In this document: one piece after another, positions 1 to 10,487 of the stretch
How positions within the stretch are numbered: position 1 is the stretch's first letter
Layout of the letters: every line of letters begins with the position of its first letter
Source: Viscum album
Lineage: Eukaryota; Streptophyta; Magnoliopsida; Santalales; Viscaceae
Reading direction: 5' to 3'
Assembly (NCBI GenBank): GCA_963277665.1
Contig: OY728121.1
Location: 1,651,538,062-1,651,602,061 of the forward strand
DNA length: 64,000 bases
Made by a program: the position numbers and the translations under genes
The notes under the pieces: model-generated
Told to the model about the DNA's origin: nothing
Seen by the model: only the letters and a program-made list of their open reading frames with translations
The model's database searches: none

Positions 1-1830
1 TAAAGAATTATAAGTAAAAACAGGTGTTGAGATCGTAACATTTGATGTTGTAAAGTTAAGAAGATTGAATATGTCCATAATGTTGGCATGTTATGAATAT
101 AATTCCTAAATATCACTATAATATATTTTGTTAAAAACAAGAAAGTGTTGCAAATGTGTGATTGATCTAGTAGTTTGACACATATGATATGAAAAATCAG
201 TGCATATGTTTGTTTTATTAAAATTTATTATTGAGACCATGAATACAAAATTGAATCATATTAAGAGTTTCATCCATTTTATCAACCATTCACACTGGAT
301 ACATAAATGTATATTTAGATATACATTTCATGATGAGAAATTATAACTGACCACTAAATGTATGAATATGTTTATCCTTAACTGATGTTCATTGTGAAGT
401 ATTATAGTATATGATGATACTTTAATGTTATATTGAATATGATTCTTTTGTAGATATATAAAATATGATCATGAATAAAAAAATAAATAGGATTCTTTTA
501 TGTACTAGATAACCCACTATATATATACAATATAGGGTTCTATTGGGATATTATTTGTATAAGTGTTGCGAATGGGTCATATTTTAGTCCACATTAAAAA
601 ATAATTGAACTCTAAAAATCATGATAACCATAATAAATTGATAACATAATTAAGAAAGTATTCGTATTGACATAGATAATATGGGGTTGGATCGATATGT
701 TTCTAATCATGTTATTAGTTTGAGAATAACCAATATTGGATTTTCTTATCATATGATGAGGATAACAACAAGGACCTCAATTGAGATAGATTATTTGAGA
801 GTGTGGAAACACATAGAAAATATATATATCTATATAGAGAAGAGACATTTATTGTGATTATCCTGAAGGATAAATGACATGTGATATATTCAATGAAAAT
901 TTTAGTATAAACTATGATAATAGAGGCCAAATGAGTTGAATATATAGGATTGACATGTTCTTTTACCCAAGGTAACTCTATGAATTAGAAAAAGATAACA
1001 TATGAGAATTTGAATTTTCATATGATGAAGATTTTTGGACACAGGTACAAAAATATAGTTTTTTGAAAGACATAAATCCCTATCACTTTATTACATGATT
1101 AGAATGTATTTTTTCCATAGGATTATAATTTATTACATATATGGATCAAGAGATTCATATTTTATTTCAATTTTATAATGAATGATGGGTCACACACTAT
1201 GGATGACAAAATTTTGATTGAGTTTAACTAGGAATGATTCAATAAAATTATTTCAGAGTTAATATTAATGTTTTTGTAAGTGGTATTACATTTGTGAATG
1301 TGGAACATTTAATGTGAAATGATCTAAAGGCTAATATATATAGGATTTTTTATTTTTCATGTAAATTATTATTTTCATTCATAGTATATCAGTCCTTGCA
1401 ACATGAAGAAAAAATAATATCCTTTTATCATTTATTTTTCTCCCATATTATATATAATTTTTTGTATTGTTTCATTAAGTGAACCATTCGGGAAAATCAA
1501 TTTAATTTATTTGATACATATCCTATCTATTGAATTTATTAACAAGTTTTATCACATGAATAGGTCATATGATAATCAAGGAGTATCCATTATTTCATAT
1601 TTATCATCTATTTGTATTGGTTGTGTGTGGGTAATTCCATTATTCGTTTCTAAACCCCTTGGAAAACATTGGACTCTTTCTTCTTATGATTTTTTAGAAT
1701 ATTGATATGTTATCAGATCATGGGAGAATGGATAATGCTACATTTATGATATTTGATCATTTTGAATTGTGTTTAAATCATTGTGGTATTCTTTTGTTTT
1801 CCACTTTGGTGATCTTTCTCAAACCCATGT
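1..1830. other. AT-rich flank without a recognisable gene
   Basis: I see no coding region here. The only open frames are short (64-71 codons), have strongly AT-biased composition and match no family I recognise. The stretch ends exactly at the first base of the LTR at 1831. It may be decayed retrotransposon DNA, since the other flank of Element 1 runs into minus-strand gypsy pol, but I could not align it to any other part of the window. Confidence 0.6.
1826..1830. repeat. Left target-site duplication of Element 1
   Basis: CATGT directly precedes the 5' LTR and matches CTTGT at 14769-14773 in four of five bases. Five bases is the usual duplication length for gypsy integrases. The mismatch is compatible with the age shown by the LTR differences. 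Confidence 0.55.
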
Positions 1831-1918
1831 TGTAATGGCTTGGACGTCCCTGGTCCATTACTTTGTGAAAATGTGGTGTTGGAGGTGTTCCGGGAGGACA
1901 AGGTGACTTATCCCCCAG

Positions 1919-2215
1919 CTGCTGCCTACCGGTAGCTCGGTCTACCGGTAGCTGCTGATTACCGGTAGCTCGGTCTAACGGTAGCTGCTTATTACAGGTA
2001 GCTCGGTCTACCGGTAGCTGCTGCCTACCGGTAGATCGGTCTACCGGTAGCTGCTGCCTACCGGTAGCTCGGTCTACCGGTAGCTGCTGATTACCGGTAG
2101 CTCGGTCTACCGGTAGCTGCTGATTACTGGTAGCTCGGTCTACAGGTAGACGCATCCTACCGGTAGCTGGGTTTACCGGTAGCCACAGCATACTGATAGC
2201 TCGGTATACTGGTAG
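1919..2215 (+). repeat. 33-bp tandem array in the 5' LTR, nine units
   Basis: Nine consecutive 33-bp units start at 1919, 1952, 1985, 2018, 2051, 2084, 2117, 2150 and 2183. The first seven are close copies starting CTGCTG or CTGCTT; the last two are diverged. Each unit carries the core ACCGGTAG twice, much of it inside the 10-base palindrome CTACCGGTAG. Read on the minus strand the array gives an 11-residue repeat, but that is a by-product of a period divisible by three. The array sits in what should be the U3 part, upstream of the TATA-like box. Confidence 0.9.
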
Positions 2216-2271
2216 CCGCAGTCCAGCAGTATCTCGGCTAACACTTTTCCAAATTTCTAGTTCTGTAAACA

Positions 2272-2490
2272 GTGTTTCTATCGGTGAGGTTCTATCGGTG
2301 GACTTCTATCGGTGAAGTTCTGTGAACAGTGTTTCTATCGGTGAGGTTCTATCAGTGGACTTCTATCGGTGAGGTTCAGTGAACAGTGTTTCTATCGGTG
2401 AGGTCCTATCGATGAACTTCTATCAGTGAGGATCTATCAGTAGACTTGTGTTTCTATCGGTAAGGCTCTATCGGTGAGCTTTTCTTTCCT
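2272..2490 (+). repeat. Short ATCGGTGAG-type tandem repeats in the 5' LTR
   Basis: The phrase CTATCGGTGAG and variants (GGTGGAC, GGTGAAG, AGTGAGG) recur about every 17-18 bp. They are grouped in ~57-bp higher-order units that each begin near GTGAACAGTGTTT. The same block lies at about 11213-11430 in the 3' LTR. The core resembles the ACCGGTAG core of the neighbouring 33-bp array, so the two arrays may share an origin. Confidence 0.75.
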
Positions 2491-2509
2491 TTGCCAATTT
2501 TTTTAGATC

Positions 2510-2720
2510 TGTGAACAGTGTTTCCAGACTTCATAAGAGCTACCGATTCCATACTTTGCCAATTTTCACGAATGAACAGTGTTTCCCGACTTCATAAGAG
2601 CTACTGATTCCATACTTTGCCAAATTTCACGAATGAACAGTGTTTCCAGACTCCATAAGAGCTTCCGATTCCATACTTTGCCAAATATTTAGTATGTGAA
2701 CAGTGTTTCCAACTTCGCAA
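2510..2720 (+). repeat. ~64-bp tandem repeat in the 5' LTR, three to four units
   Basis: Each unit contains GAACAGTGTTTCC, AGACTTCATAAGAGCTACC and GATTCCATACTTTGCC. Three good units and a partial fourth are visible, and the matching block in the 3' LTR is about 11459-11660. The array ends just before the unique part of the LTR that leads to the TATA-like box. Confidence 0.8.
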
Positions 2721-2916
2721 ATTTGATGTTTTCTTTGACGTAAAATACTTTTAAAACCTTATTTTAAGGACTTTAAGGCCAATTCAAAGGCCGTAAATCC
2801 TATATTAATTATTCCTAAGGCCGGGATGTTTTTACTTGGTCAAACCGCGTGGGTTAATACGATCCGTTTTTAATGGAGAATAAACCAGATCTTAAACTGT
2901 CGCCTCTCTAATTTTT

Positions 2917-2926
2917 TTTAAAAGGA
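2917..2926 (+). promoter_or_regulatory. TATA-like box of the Element 1 LTR
   Basis: TTTAAAAGGA follows a run of eight T and precedes a pyrimidine-rich stretch. The identical motif is at 11865 in the 3' LTR. It is not a perfect TATA box. Support comes from position: a splice-donor-like site follows 168 bp downstream in both LTRs, close to the 178-180 bp spacing seen in the LTRs of Elements 2 and 3. Confidence 0.4.
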
Positions 2927-3081
2927 ACGAGATATCATTCTTCGTTGTTCTTCCTCCTGGTTCTCATCTACGAGACGCTTGAACCTTGCAATCATTCTCG
3001 TAGGAGTTTCACAATCAAGCGTTACTCAGATCAGTTCCACTCTGTTGATGCAACCAAGTTGTGTCGATCGTTCTTCAATAT

Positions 3082-3090
3082 AAGGTATGT
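3082..3090 (+). other. Candidate leader splice donor in the Element 1 LTR
   Basis: AAG|GTATGT is an excellent plant 5' splice site, with the GT at 3085. It is conserved in the 3' LTR at 12033. Paired with the acceptor ending at 6204 it would remove about 3.1 kb of leader and place gag near the 5' end of the message. No transcript evidence is available here. Confidence 0.45.
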
Positions 3091-5823
3091 TTTATCATCG
3101 TTCCTTCGGGGATCACCTTCTCATGTTCTTCCTTCCAAATTAGCATTTAATCTCCATGGTTCTAATGGGTTTTCTTGGGGTTGGTTGGTACTGTCGTACC
3201 GTGGCATCCTCTGGTGGATGCAGCTATCGTGAGGAGAAGAGGACTGTGACCCGTTGTGTGGATAAAGGATGTCAAGAACTCTTCGAGGTAGGGGATTCAT
3301 GGCTCCTCTAATTGTATATGTGCAATCGTAGAATTAGCATGATTTATCTCTTTGGATCACAATGAAATTGACCTAATTAAATACTTGAACCGGATTAAAA
3401 GAATTGGTTGATCGCATGTTGTTGCTTTATACCGTGATAATGTTTTGCCTCATGTTTTCCTAGATATAGTGATATCTATGTTTTCTTTGATTTGTTGTTC
3501 GTTCATGATAGAAATTGATAATGAACGTAAAGCTGGAATTAATTTTTAATTAATTGGATAAAGATAAAGAGGCATGTAAATTAATCTGGTTATTGCTGTT
3601 GTTGTAGTTGTTCTAATTTGAGGATAATCAAATTAGGGAAGTAAGCATGGTTATTTAAATTATGATAGCTTACTGATTAGGTATCTAGGATTGGAACCTA
3701 TGAATAAAAAGTCTGTTAATTCAATATGGATTAGAGAACAGATTATGTGGGAATTTCTAAAAGGGTTCTGAGTTACCCTCTTGTTTGTAAAAGGGCCGAG
3801 AGCCCACTTTGTGATGTGTGTTTTCCTACTGCATGTGCTTTGATGTGAGCCTGGATGGTTGTTGTGATATGTGGAGGCATGGAGACTTGTGGTTGTGGCA
3901 GCGGATGACGCCTAGTGTGGCGAGATGCATCGGTTTATGCATATGGGTGTCGGGGAGGACACCAAGGGTGATGGTATGAGATGAATGTGATGGTTTGATG
4001 TTGGTGGTTTGGTTTGGTTGCTTATCTGCTTTACTTTTCGCCACTGTTCAAGGAAGCTGGTCTTGCTTACCCTCTTTTCGAAGGAGGCGAAGACACGCGG
4101 GGTATGCCACGTGCTTTCCGTGTTTAGCCTCTCGATGGAGGATGGGTCTAAGCTATTTCTATAGGCGGCAAAGACTTGATGGGTAGTATATCTACTCACC
4201 GTGTTGAGCCTCCTTTGTGTTTAGAAGCATATGATGTTTTTCTAGAATGCCTGGGAATGTGGAAAAGTAATTCTATAATGAATGTTTGATTAAATGGTGA
4301 AAATCCATGGGGATGGAGATGCTGGAATTTAAAGGTGATGTGAATCTTAAAAAGAAGCAGTTGTTTTTGAAAGTGATTCCATTTCAGTTTAATGTGGAAT
4401 TCTTCATTCTTAATTAATGTTTAAAGAATTAATTAATGTACAGTGGAACTGATAAATGAGAATGGAGTAATCTAATAAAGCTCTTTATTGTTTGTGTGCT
4501 TATAGGATACCTAGTCTTAGAAGTAGTACCCTGGAGTATGAGAGACTTTAGCTGCAGTTGTATCTAAGACTAGGTAATGCCCATAGTGTGGATGTGAGTT
4601 ACTTATATATTCTGTACTTTTTGTGTTTCTATACGCTACTCCACCCTGTCGGTAAGGGCAACTGACACCCCGGGGATTCTGAGCCCTGGGGGGTGTTTTC
4701 CCCAACATTCTGATGGGAGGATGAATGGATGACTACCCCCTTTGGCCCCGCTCTTTTCTCTTGGTAGATCCTTGTGCTGGTAGGCACAGTGGTTAGTTTT
4801 ACCCATATATGTGTGTAGAGGGCTGTAATGGCTTGTGGATATTTCACAAACATATACTCTGGATATAGTATCCTATGGAATACTATAGGTGTAACGTGTA
4901 TAGGTTGTGATGGCTTGAGGATCCTTACTCGGCGTATGGGCTGTGATGGCTTGAGGAATAATACTCGACGTATGATACACGTTATACGAGCTATGGTGGC
5001 TCCCGGAAACTACCTGGTTACTTTGGTTGTGAGGACGGTGTGGTGCTTCGCCCAGGTGTCTGCGGGCAATCCTTTGTGGTGCACGAGGTGCAGATTGTGG
5101 AGCTTAGCCCAGGTGTCTGCGGGCAAGCCTTTGGAGAGAGATTCACATGACGTATGTCGTTGGGGAAAAGCGGAAAACCAGTGGGGAAGTAGTAGCGGGG
5201 TACCCTTGATATTATTTACTATATGATATATTCTTGTATGCGTTACTTGGTGAGAGTAGCCATGGTGAGGTTGGGAACATAGTATACCTGTTTAGATAAC
5301 GAGTTAGTTTCACTTGTTGTTCACTGGGCTTTAGTATGCTTTCTTTACTTTTGCACGAGAGTCTTGGGGAGGATCCTACTGAGTATACTGTTATACTCAC
5401 CCTATGTACATATAAATTGTTTTTCAGGTCACTTGGAGCAGGTTGGATATCAAGCTGGTTACTACTAGCTTGCGGTTGGAGGAGGAGCTGTTCGGGCATG
5501 TGGTCGCTGCAGTTTTTCTTTCTTTTGGGTACTTTTAGTTTTCCCTTTCAGTTGTAGTACTTTTGCATGACATTTCATATATGTACTTGGTTTTCTTTTT
5601 ATATTTCAGTTTTGAGTTGGAGTTAATTGGAGTCTATTCTATCTCTCTCTTTTTCTTGTGTTCTCTTAGAGGGTAATGCCTCCCATTAGTGTGTGTATTA
5701 TACCCTCGGTGCTAGTCGCCAACCCGGGGCCTACTGGAGGCGGGACTTGGGGGGTCATTATCTCCCTTCTCACATTGCCGGCCCTGGAGGGGTACACTTT
5801 GTGGGGAGGTGGTCATGACAGAG

Positions 5824-5835
5824 TGGTATTAGAGG
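5824..5835 (+). other. Primer binding site of Element 1
   Basis: TGGTATTAGAGG starts three bases after the LTR end. It matches the initiator Met-tRNA site TGGTATCAGAGC at ten of twelve positions, as in most plant gypsy elements. The two mismatches are shared with the primer site of Element 2 at 42631. Confidence 0.8.
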
Positions 5836-6190
5836 TCTGGTTGAGGGATAGGATGGAGTTTGGAGTTAGGCACAGGTGAGGATGCATGGGATGGTAGGGC
5901 AACGGTGTCATTCATGTTTATCAAGTGGGGTAAACACTAGAGACCAGTAGAGACATAGGCGTTCAGGGCCCCCTATGATCCGTTGCACGGACCTTTATGT
6001 TTACGGTGGCTACTAAACAAAGTGATACTGGTTGCAGGGTAGAGACCTAGGAAAGGGTCATGCATCATTATTATTTGCGCCTGTGTTTGAATGGGTAGAC
6101 CTTGGGATAGGTAACCTAAAATTAATAAAACAAAATAATTAATTAATTAATGTTGAGTCTTCCATATTCCAGGCATAAGAGCTCTAACAG
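5836..6190 (+). other. Untranslated leader of Element 1
   Basis: This stretch between primer site and gag contains no meaningful open frame. Near 6119-6152 it turns AT-rich with repeated AATTAATTAAT, then leads into the pyrimidine tract of the candidate splice acceptor. Confidence 0.6.
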
Positions 6191-6204
6191 TTGTTATTTT
6201 ACAG
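6191..6204 (+). other. Candidate splice acceptor before gag
   Basis: TTGTTATTTTACAG is a near-ideal plant 3' splice site, with a T-rich tract and CAG. It ends two bases before the gag ATG at 6207. The donor would be AAG|GTATGT at 3085. Confidence 0.5.
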
Positions 6205-6206
6205 GT

Positions 6207-7289
6207 ATGGCTCCAGGTCGACGTCCTCGTCAGGTTTGCGCAGAAGGTGCCCAGCAGGCTGTTCCAGCAGATCGCCGCCGAGTAGAGGTTGACGATGATG
6301 ACACTTGGAGGAAGACACTATGAGAGTTTCAGCGCCATAGTCTACAGAAGTACGAGGGCTCCGTTTCAGATGCAGTCACAGAAGACTGGTTGGAGGAGGT
6401 CGAGATAGGCTTCAGTTCGATTCGTGCTCGGAAGGAACACTGGGTGTCCTTGGTTGTGACGATGTTGCATGGAGCAGCGAGACAGTGGTGGTTCTTGTTC
6501 CTCGGGTATCGTGAGGAGTCAGCGATCTCATGGGAGGAGTTTCGAGACAGGTTTAGAGTCGAGTTTCTTTCATCGACTGCGAAGGCGTCCAGTCGCCAGG
6601 AGCTTCTTACCCTTCGACAGGGGAGCTCCAGTGTTCGAGAGTTTGGAATCCGTTTCAGGAACCTTCTATGATATGCTTCAGACCTGTTACCAGATGAGAA
6701 GGCCAGGGCGAGGCATTTCGAGGAGGCTTTGCGTCCAGAGATCCAGCGCCAGGTCACCCCATTTATGCTGAAGACATATCTTGAGGTGCTGGCGAGGGCA
6801 GAGGTTGTTGAGAGGACTTTGACCAGGACCGGATCGTCACGAGAGAGGAATCGTCATGATTCCTCACGAAGCAGAGCTGTGGTCCGGGGTTCCCGGTTTT
6901 CCGGGCAGAAGAGTTTCCGTTCACCTGGGGGTAGGTCCCAGCCCTTCCCATCTCGTTTCTCCGAAGGCAGCAACTCTCAGGCCTATTCCAAGGGATCAGG
7001 CGCTTGTTTTTCTTGTGATGGACGTGTTCATCAGCAGCGGGAGTGCCCGACTTTTCAGAGCAGTCATCGTGCACCAGGCGCTCCACTCCAGGTTCCTCCG
7101 TTGAGGCAGTTCCAGCCGAGGCAGCAGCAGCAGGTTGCACCAGCTTTAGATCACCCGAGGGTAGATGGAGCTGGCAGAGGATAGCCCCATGACGCTCCCC
7201 GTCCTCAGAGAGCAGAGCGCGGCCATGGTGGTGGTCGTCATCAGGGTCAGAGAGGCCGTGGAAGTGGTCGTGGTCAGCTTCATGCTCTA
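6207..7289 (+). pseudogene. gag: Gag region (capsid and zinc knuckle) of Element 1
   Basis: Gag forms the RNA-binding particle. The capsid part shows the plant retrotransposon signature AARQWW followed by SWEEFRDRF around 6466-6560. The end is basic, rich in Arg, Ser, Gly and Gln, and holds one CCHC zinc knuckle, CFSCDGRVHQQREC, at 7005-7046 with the correct C-x2-C-x4-H-x4-C spacing. The usual Gly after the second Cys is Asp. In-frame stops lie at 6321, 6669 and 7182. The start is the ATG at 6207, because it directly follows the splice-acceptor-like site and the downstream frame is continuous. Confidence 0.85.
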
Positions 7290-7700
7290 GCGTTGCCAGC
7301 CCCAGGCGAGCCAGACGTCGTCCGAGGTACCCTTTGCTTGTTTTCTACCTTGGTGTATGCATTGTTTGATTCAGGAGCGAAACACTCCTTTATATCCCCT
7401 ACCCTTGTCCACGCTTTGGGACTTGAGGTAGAGAGGCTTCCAGTGCCCTTGGCATTGACTATGCCAGTTGGAGGTCGAGCTAGCTTGTTTGAAGTATGTA
7501 GAGACTGTGAGCTAGTGTTGGGGCATCACCTCTATTGGGGAGATTTCCTATGTTTACGAATAAAACCATATGATGTCTTCCTCGGCATGGATTGGTTGTA
7601 TTCGGTGCAGGCTATTGTGGATTGCTACAGGAAAAACGTCGTTTTCTTTGATGAAGATGGAGAGGAAGTAGTGTTTGTTGGTGAGAGAGATCATCGGATG
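7290..7700 (+). pseudogene. Aspartic protease region of Element 1
   Basis: [11 protein letters not shown], with the catalytic DSG at 7368-7376, is the retropepsin active site. It is followed by the family landmark DVFLGMDWL near 7570-7600. The protease would cut the polyprotein into mature parts. No stop lies in this segment, which is in the gag frame. Confidence 0.88.
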
Positions 7701-7859
7701 AGTCATAGACGAGTTTCATCCTTATCATCCATGATGGCTGGGATGATGCGGAGTTCTTCAGAGGTTCAACAATTGGCATTTCCTAGGGTCGTAGAGGAGT
7801 ACCCTGATGTCTTTCTAGAAGAGGTTATATCCTTACCCCCTCGACGAGAGATCGAGTTT

Positions 7860-8726
7860 GGGATCGAGCTACAGCCAGGAGCGTCTCCTATCTCTATGTC
7901 TCCGTATAGGATGGCCCCTTCTGAGTTACAAGAGCTACGTATTCAGCTCGACGGTCTGTTGCAGTGTGGTTTTTTTCGGCCAAGTGTGTCACCGTGGGGT
8001 GCACCGGTTTTGTTTGTGAAAAAGGCTGATGGCAGTTTGCGGTTGTGCGTCGATTATCATCGCTTAAACAAAGTGACAATAAAGAACCATTATCCTCTCC
8101 CGCGGATTGATGACCTATTCGATCAACTGAAGGGTGCAAGTTGGTTTTCAAAGATAGGCTTGCGGTCAGGATATCACCAGATGCGTGTAAAGGATGAGGA
8201 TATCCCGAAGACTACTTTCCGTTGTCGCCATGGGCATTATGAGTTTGTTGTAATGCCATTCGGCATGAATAATGCTTCAGCTGTTTCCATGGGGTTGATG
8301 AATGCTGTGTTCCGTGAATTCCTGGACAAGTTTGTTGTGGTTTTCATCGACGAAATCCTTGTGTACTCCACATATGAAGAGGAGCATGCAGAGCATCTAC
8401 GAGCCGTTTTGGGAGTTCTTCGCCAACATCGGTTGTTTGGGAAGTTGTCCAAGTGTGAGTTCTGGGCTCAAGAAGTTCGTTTCTTGGGACATGTTGTGTC
8501 CCAACAGGGAGTAGCTGTGGATCCTTCGAATATAGAAGCAGTGGTGTCTTGGCCAGCCCCCAAGACCGTGTCAGAGGTGCAAAGTTTCCTTGGTCTCGCA
8601 GGCTATTACAGGAGGTTTGTGGCTAATTTCTCCCGAGTTGCGACTCCTCTGATAGCTTTGACCAGGAAGGATCAAGAGTTCATATGGACTGATCAGTGTC
8701 AGACAGCTTTCGAGTATCTAAAGTAG
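7860..8726 (+). pseudogene. Reverse transcriptase of Element 1, catalytic residues altered
   Basis: RT landmarks in order are [61 protein letters not shown], the catalytic loop and FLGHVVS. Two of the three catalytic aspartates are changed. Motif A reads [11 protein letters not shown], where the family has Asp at the Gly codon (8157-8159). The loop reads FIDE, with Glu for the second Asp (8352-8354). The stretch [12 protein letters not shown] also departs from the family. The segment ends at TAG 8724. The enzyme would be inactive even without the stops. Confidence 0.9.
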
Positions 8727-8729
8727 AAG

Positions 8730-9119
8730 TTGGTAAGTGCTCCAGTCCTTTGTCTTCCAGCGGAGGGAGTCCAGTTTGACGTTTTCTATGATGCTTCACA
8801 TCTGGGGCTAGGCTGTGTTCTCATGCAGCAGAGGTCCGTTGTTTCTTATGGGTCTCGGCAGTTGCGTCCCCATGAACGCAACTATGCCACCCATGATCTT
8901 GAGTTGGCAGCCGTGGTGTTTGCTCTAAAGTTGTGGAGACATTACCTCATTGGCGAGCGCTTTGTGGTTTTCACCGATCATAAGAGTTTGAGGTATGTTT
9001 TCTCTCAGCGGGACTTAAACTTGAGGCAGCGTCGGTGGATGGAGTTCTTGCAGGAATACGACTTCGAAATATCATATACACCTGGGAAGGGAAATGTTGT
9101 TGCTGATGCACTGAGCTGA
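8730..9119 (+). pseudogene. RNase H domain of Element 1
   Basis: The domain follows the RT stop in the same frame. It keeps the four acidic positions in YDAS, DLELA, FTDHKSL and VADALS. RNase H removes the RNA strand during reverse transcription. It ends at TGA 9117, where the family has Arg, so the stop is most simply a CGA-to-TGA change. Confidence 0.88.
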
Positions 9120-10487
9120 AAGTCACGTAGTGATGTTGTGCGTGAATCTGTTGATTCTTGGAGTGTGATGAAAGAGCTATCATCTTTACATCTTGATATA
9201 GGAGAAGTTGGGGGAAGAGGTTGTCTTTTCTAGATGACGGTGCAGTCATCCCTAATGTATAAGGTGGAAGAGTCTCAGTTGGGTGATCTAGAGGTGGAAG
9301 TTTGGAGAGACAGAGTTGTATGTGGTGAGGCCCCTAATGGTTGGTCGGAGGATGAACAACACCGAGTGATGTATCATGGTAGGCTTTTTGTTCCCTTGGC
9401 GATGCGCAAGACCGTTCTCCGAGAGTTCCATAGTTCACCCTTGGCGGTACATCCTAGTGTGACGAAGATGTACTGATCCTTGAAGAGTCAGTTTTGGTGG
9501 CCTGGGCTGAAGCGTTCAGTTGCAGAATATGTGTCTCGATGTTTAGTCTGCCAGAAGGTGAAGGCTGAACACCGTGTTCCTGGTGGTCTTCTCCAGCACT
9601 TAGAGATTCTTCAGTGGCAGTGGGAGGACATCTCAATGGACTTTGTTATAGGTTTACCTCGAGCTCCGGGAGGACATGATGCTATATGGGTGGTAGTGGA
9701 TCGTTTAACTAAATCGGCCCACTTCATAGCAATCAAGGAGTCGAGCTCAGTGGACGTTTTGTCGAGGCAGTATCTGGAGGAGGTGGTGAGGCTTCACGGA
9801 GTACCTAGGACGATCATTTCTGATCGAGATCCTCATTTTACCTCTAGGGTGTGGAGAGGTCTTAAACATGCTTTTGGATCTCAACTATGCCTTAGCACTG
9901 CTTTTCATCCTCAAACAGATGGTCAGACAGAGCGAACCATCCAGACTCTTGAAGACATGTTGCGCTCTTGTGTTCTTGATTTTGGAGGTTCATAGGTGAA
10001 GCACTTACCCTTGGTAGAGTTCGCTTACAATAATAGTTTTCACTCTACCATCGGTATGGTGCCGTTTGAAGCCTTGTATGGCTGGCCATGCCGTTCTCCG
10101 TTGTGCTAGACTGGGGTCAGAGAGTCGGCAATTCTCGGACCAGAACTAGTGCAGAATACAACAGAGATGGTTCAGGTGATTCGTGAGAGGATGAAGACAG
10201 CACAGGATCATCAGAAATCATATGATGATCAAAGAAGGAGACCATTAGAGTTTAATGTTGGGGATCATGTGTTTCTAAAGGTGACTCCCCGTCGTGGGAA
10301 GCGAAGGTTTGGTCGTGGAAGTAAGCATTCTCCCCGGTTTGTTGGGCCTTTCGAGGTGTTAGCTCGTGTTGGATCTGTGGCGTATCGAGTAGCACTGCCC
10401 CCTCAGATGAGTCAGATACATGATGTTTTCCATGTATCACAGCTCCGACATTATCTTCATGATGAATCTCATGTTATCGATTGGTGA
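9120..10487 (+). pseudogene. Integrase of Element 1
   Basis: The zinc-binding head has REFHSSPLAVHPS and, after TGA 9474, CLVC at about 9540. The core keeps the catalytic triad: Asp in SMDFVIGLP (9639), Asp in ISDRDPHF (9822) and Glu in QTERTIQ (9930), with exactly 35 residues between the last two. The C-terminal GPF/Y-type region includes RFVGPFEVLARVG and VFHVSQLRHY. Stops occur at 9231, 9474, 9993, 10107 and 10485; those at 9993 and 10107 stand where the family has Trp. The catalytic centre is intact although the reading frame is not. Confidence 0.9.

Larger units (their letters stand above)
1831..5820 (+). repeat. 5' LTR of Element 1 (3990 bp)
   Basis: The repeat runs from TGTAATGGCT to GGTCATGACA and aligns end to end with 10944-14768. 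It is 165 bp longer than the 3' copy, which equals five extra 33-bp units in the array at 1919. In one 200-bp block compared by hand (about 2700-2900 against 11650-11850) I count six differences, all transitions and four at CpG. That pattern suits cytosine deamination after insertion. The first 900 bp are built largely of three kinds of short tandem repeat; the rest has a TATA-like box and a splice-donor-like site. Confidence 0.93.

Noticed and set aside
1..1830. Continuation of the minus-strand LTR interrupted by Element 1
   Set aside because: Expected by the nesting model, but I could not find the LTR A/B landmarks (GGGTGAGTATATAC, AGGGTTCCAC) in this stretch.
1778..2191. 137-codon minus-strand open frame with an 11-residue repeat (QQLPVDRATG)
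   Set aside because: It is the translation of the 33-bp LTR array, whose period is divisible by three. It has no family match, and the 3' LTR version is shorter by whole units.
1919..2215. CRISPR-like regular repeats of about 33 bp
   Set aside because: Units are head-to-tail without unique spacers, lie inside an LTR and recur in the partner LTR of a plant retrotransposon.
2945..5557. Several 60-130-codon open frames in the 5' LTR, repeated in the 3' LTR
   Set aside because: They overlap on both strands, show no domain and differ between LTRs at positions and indels unlike coding constraint.
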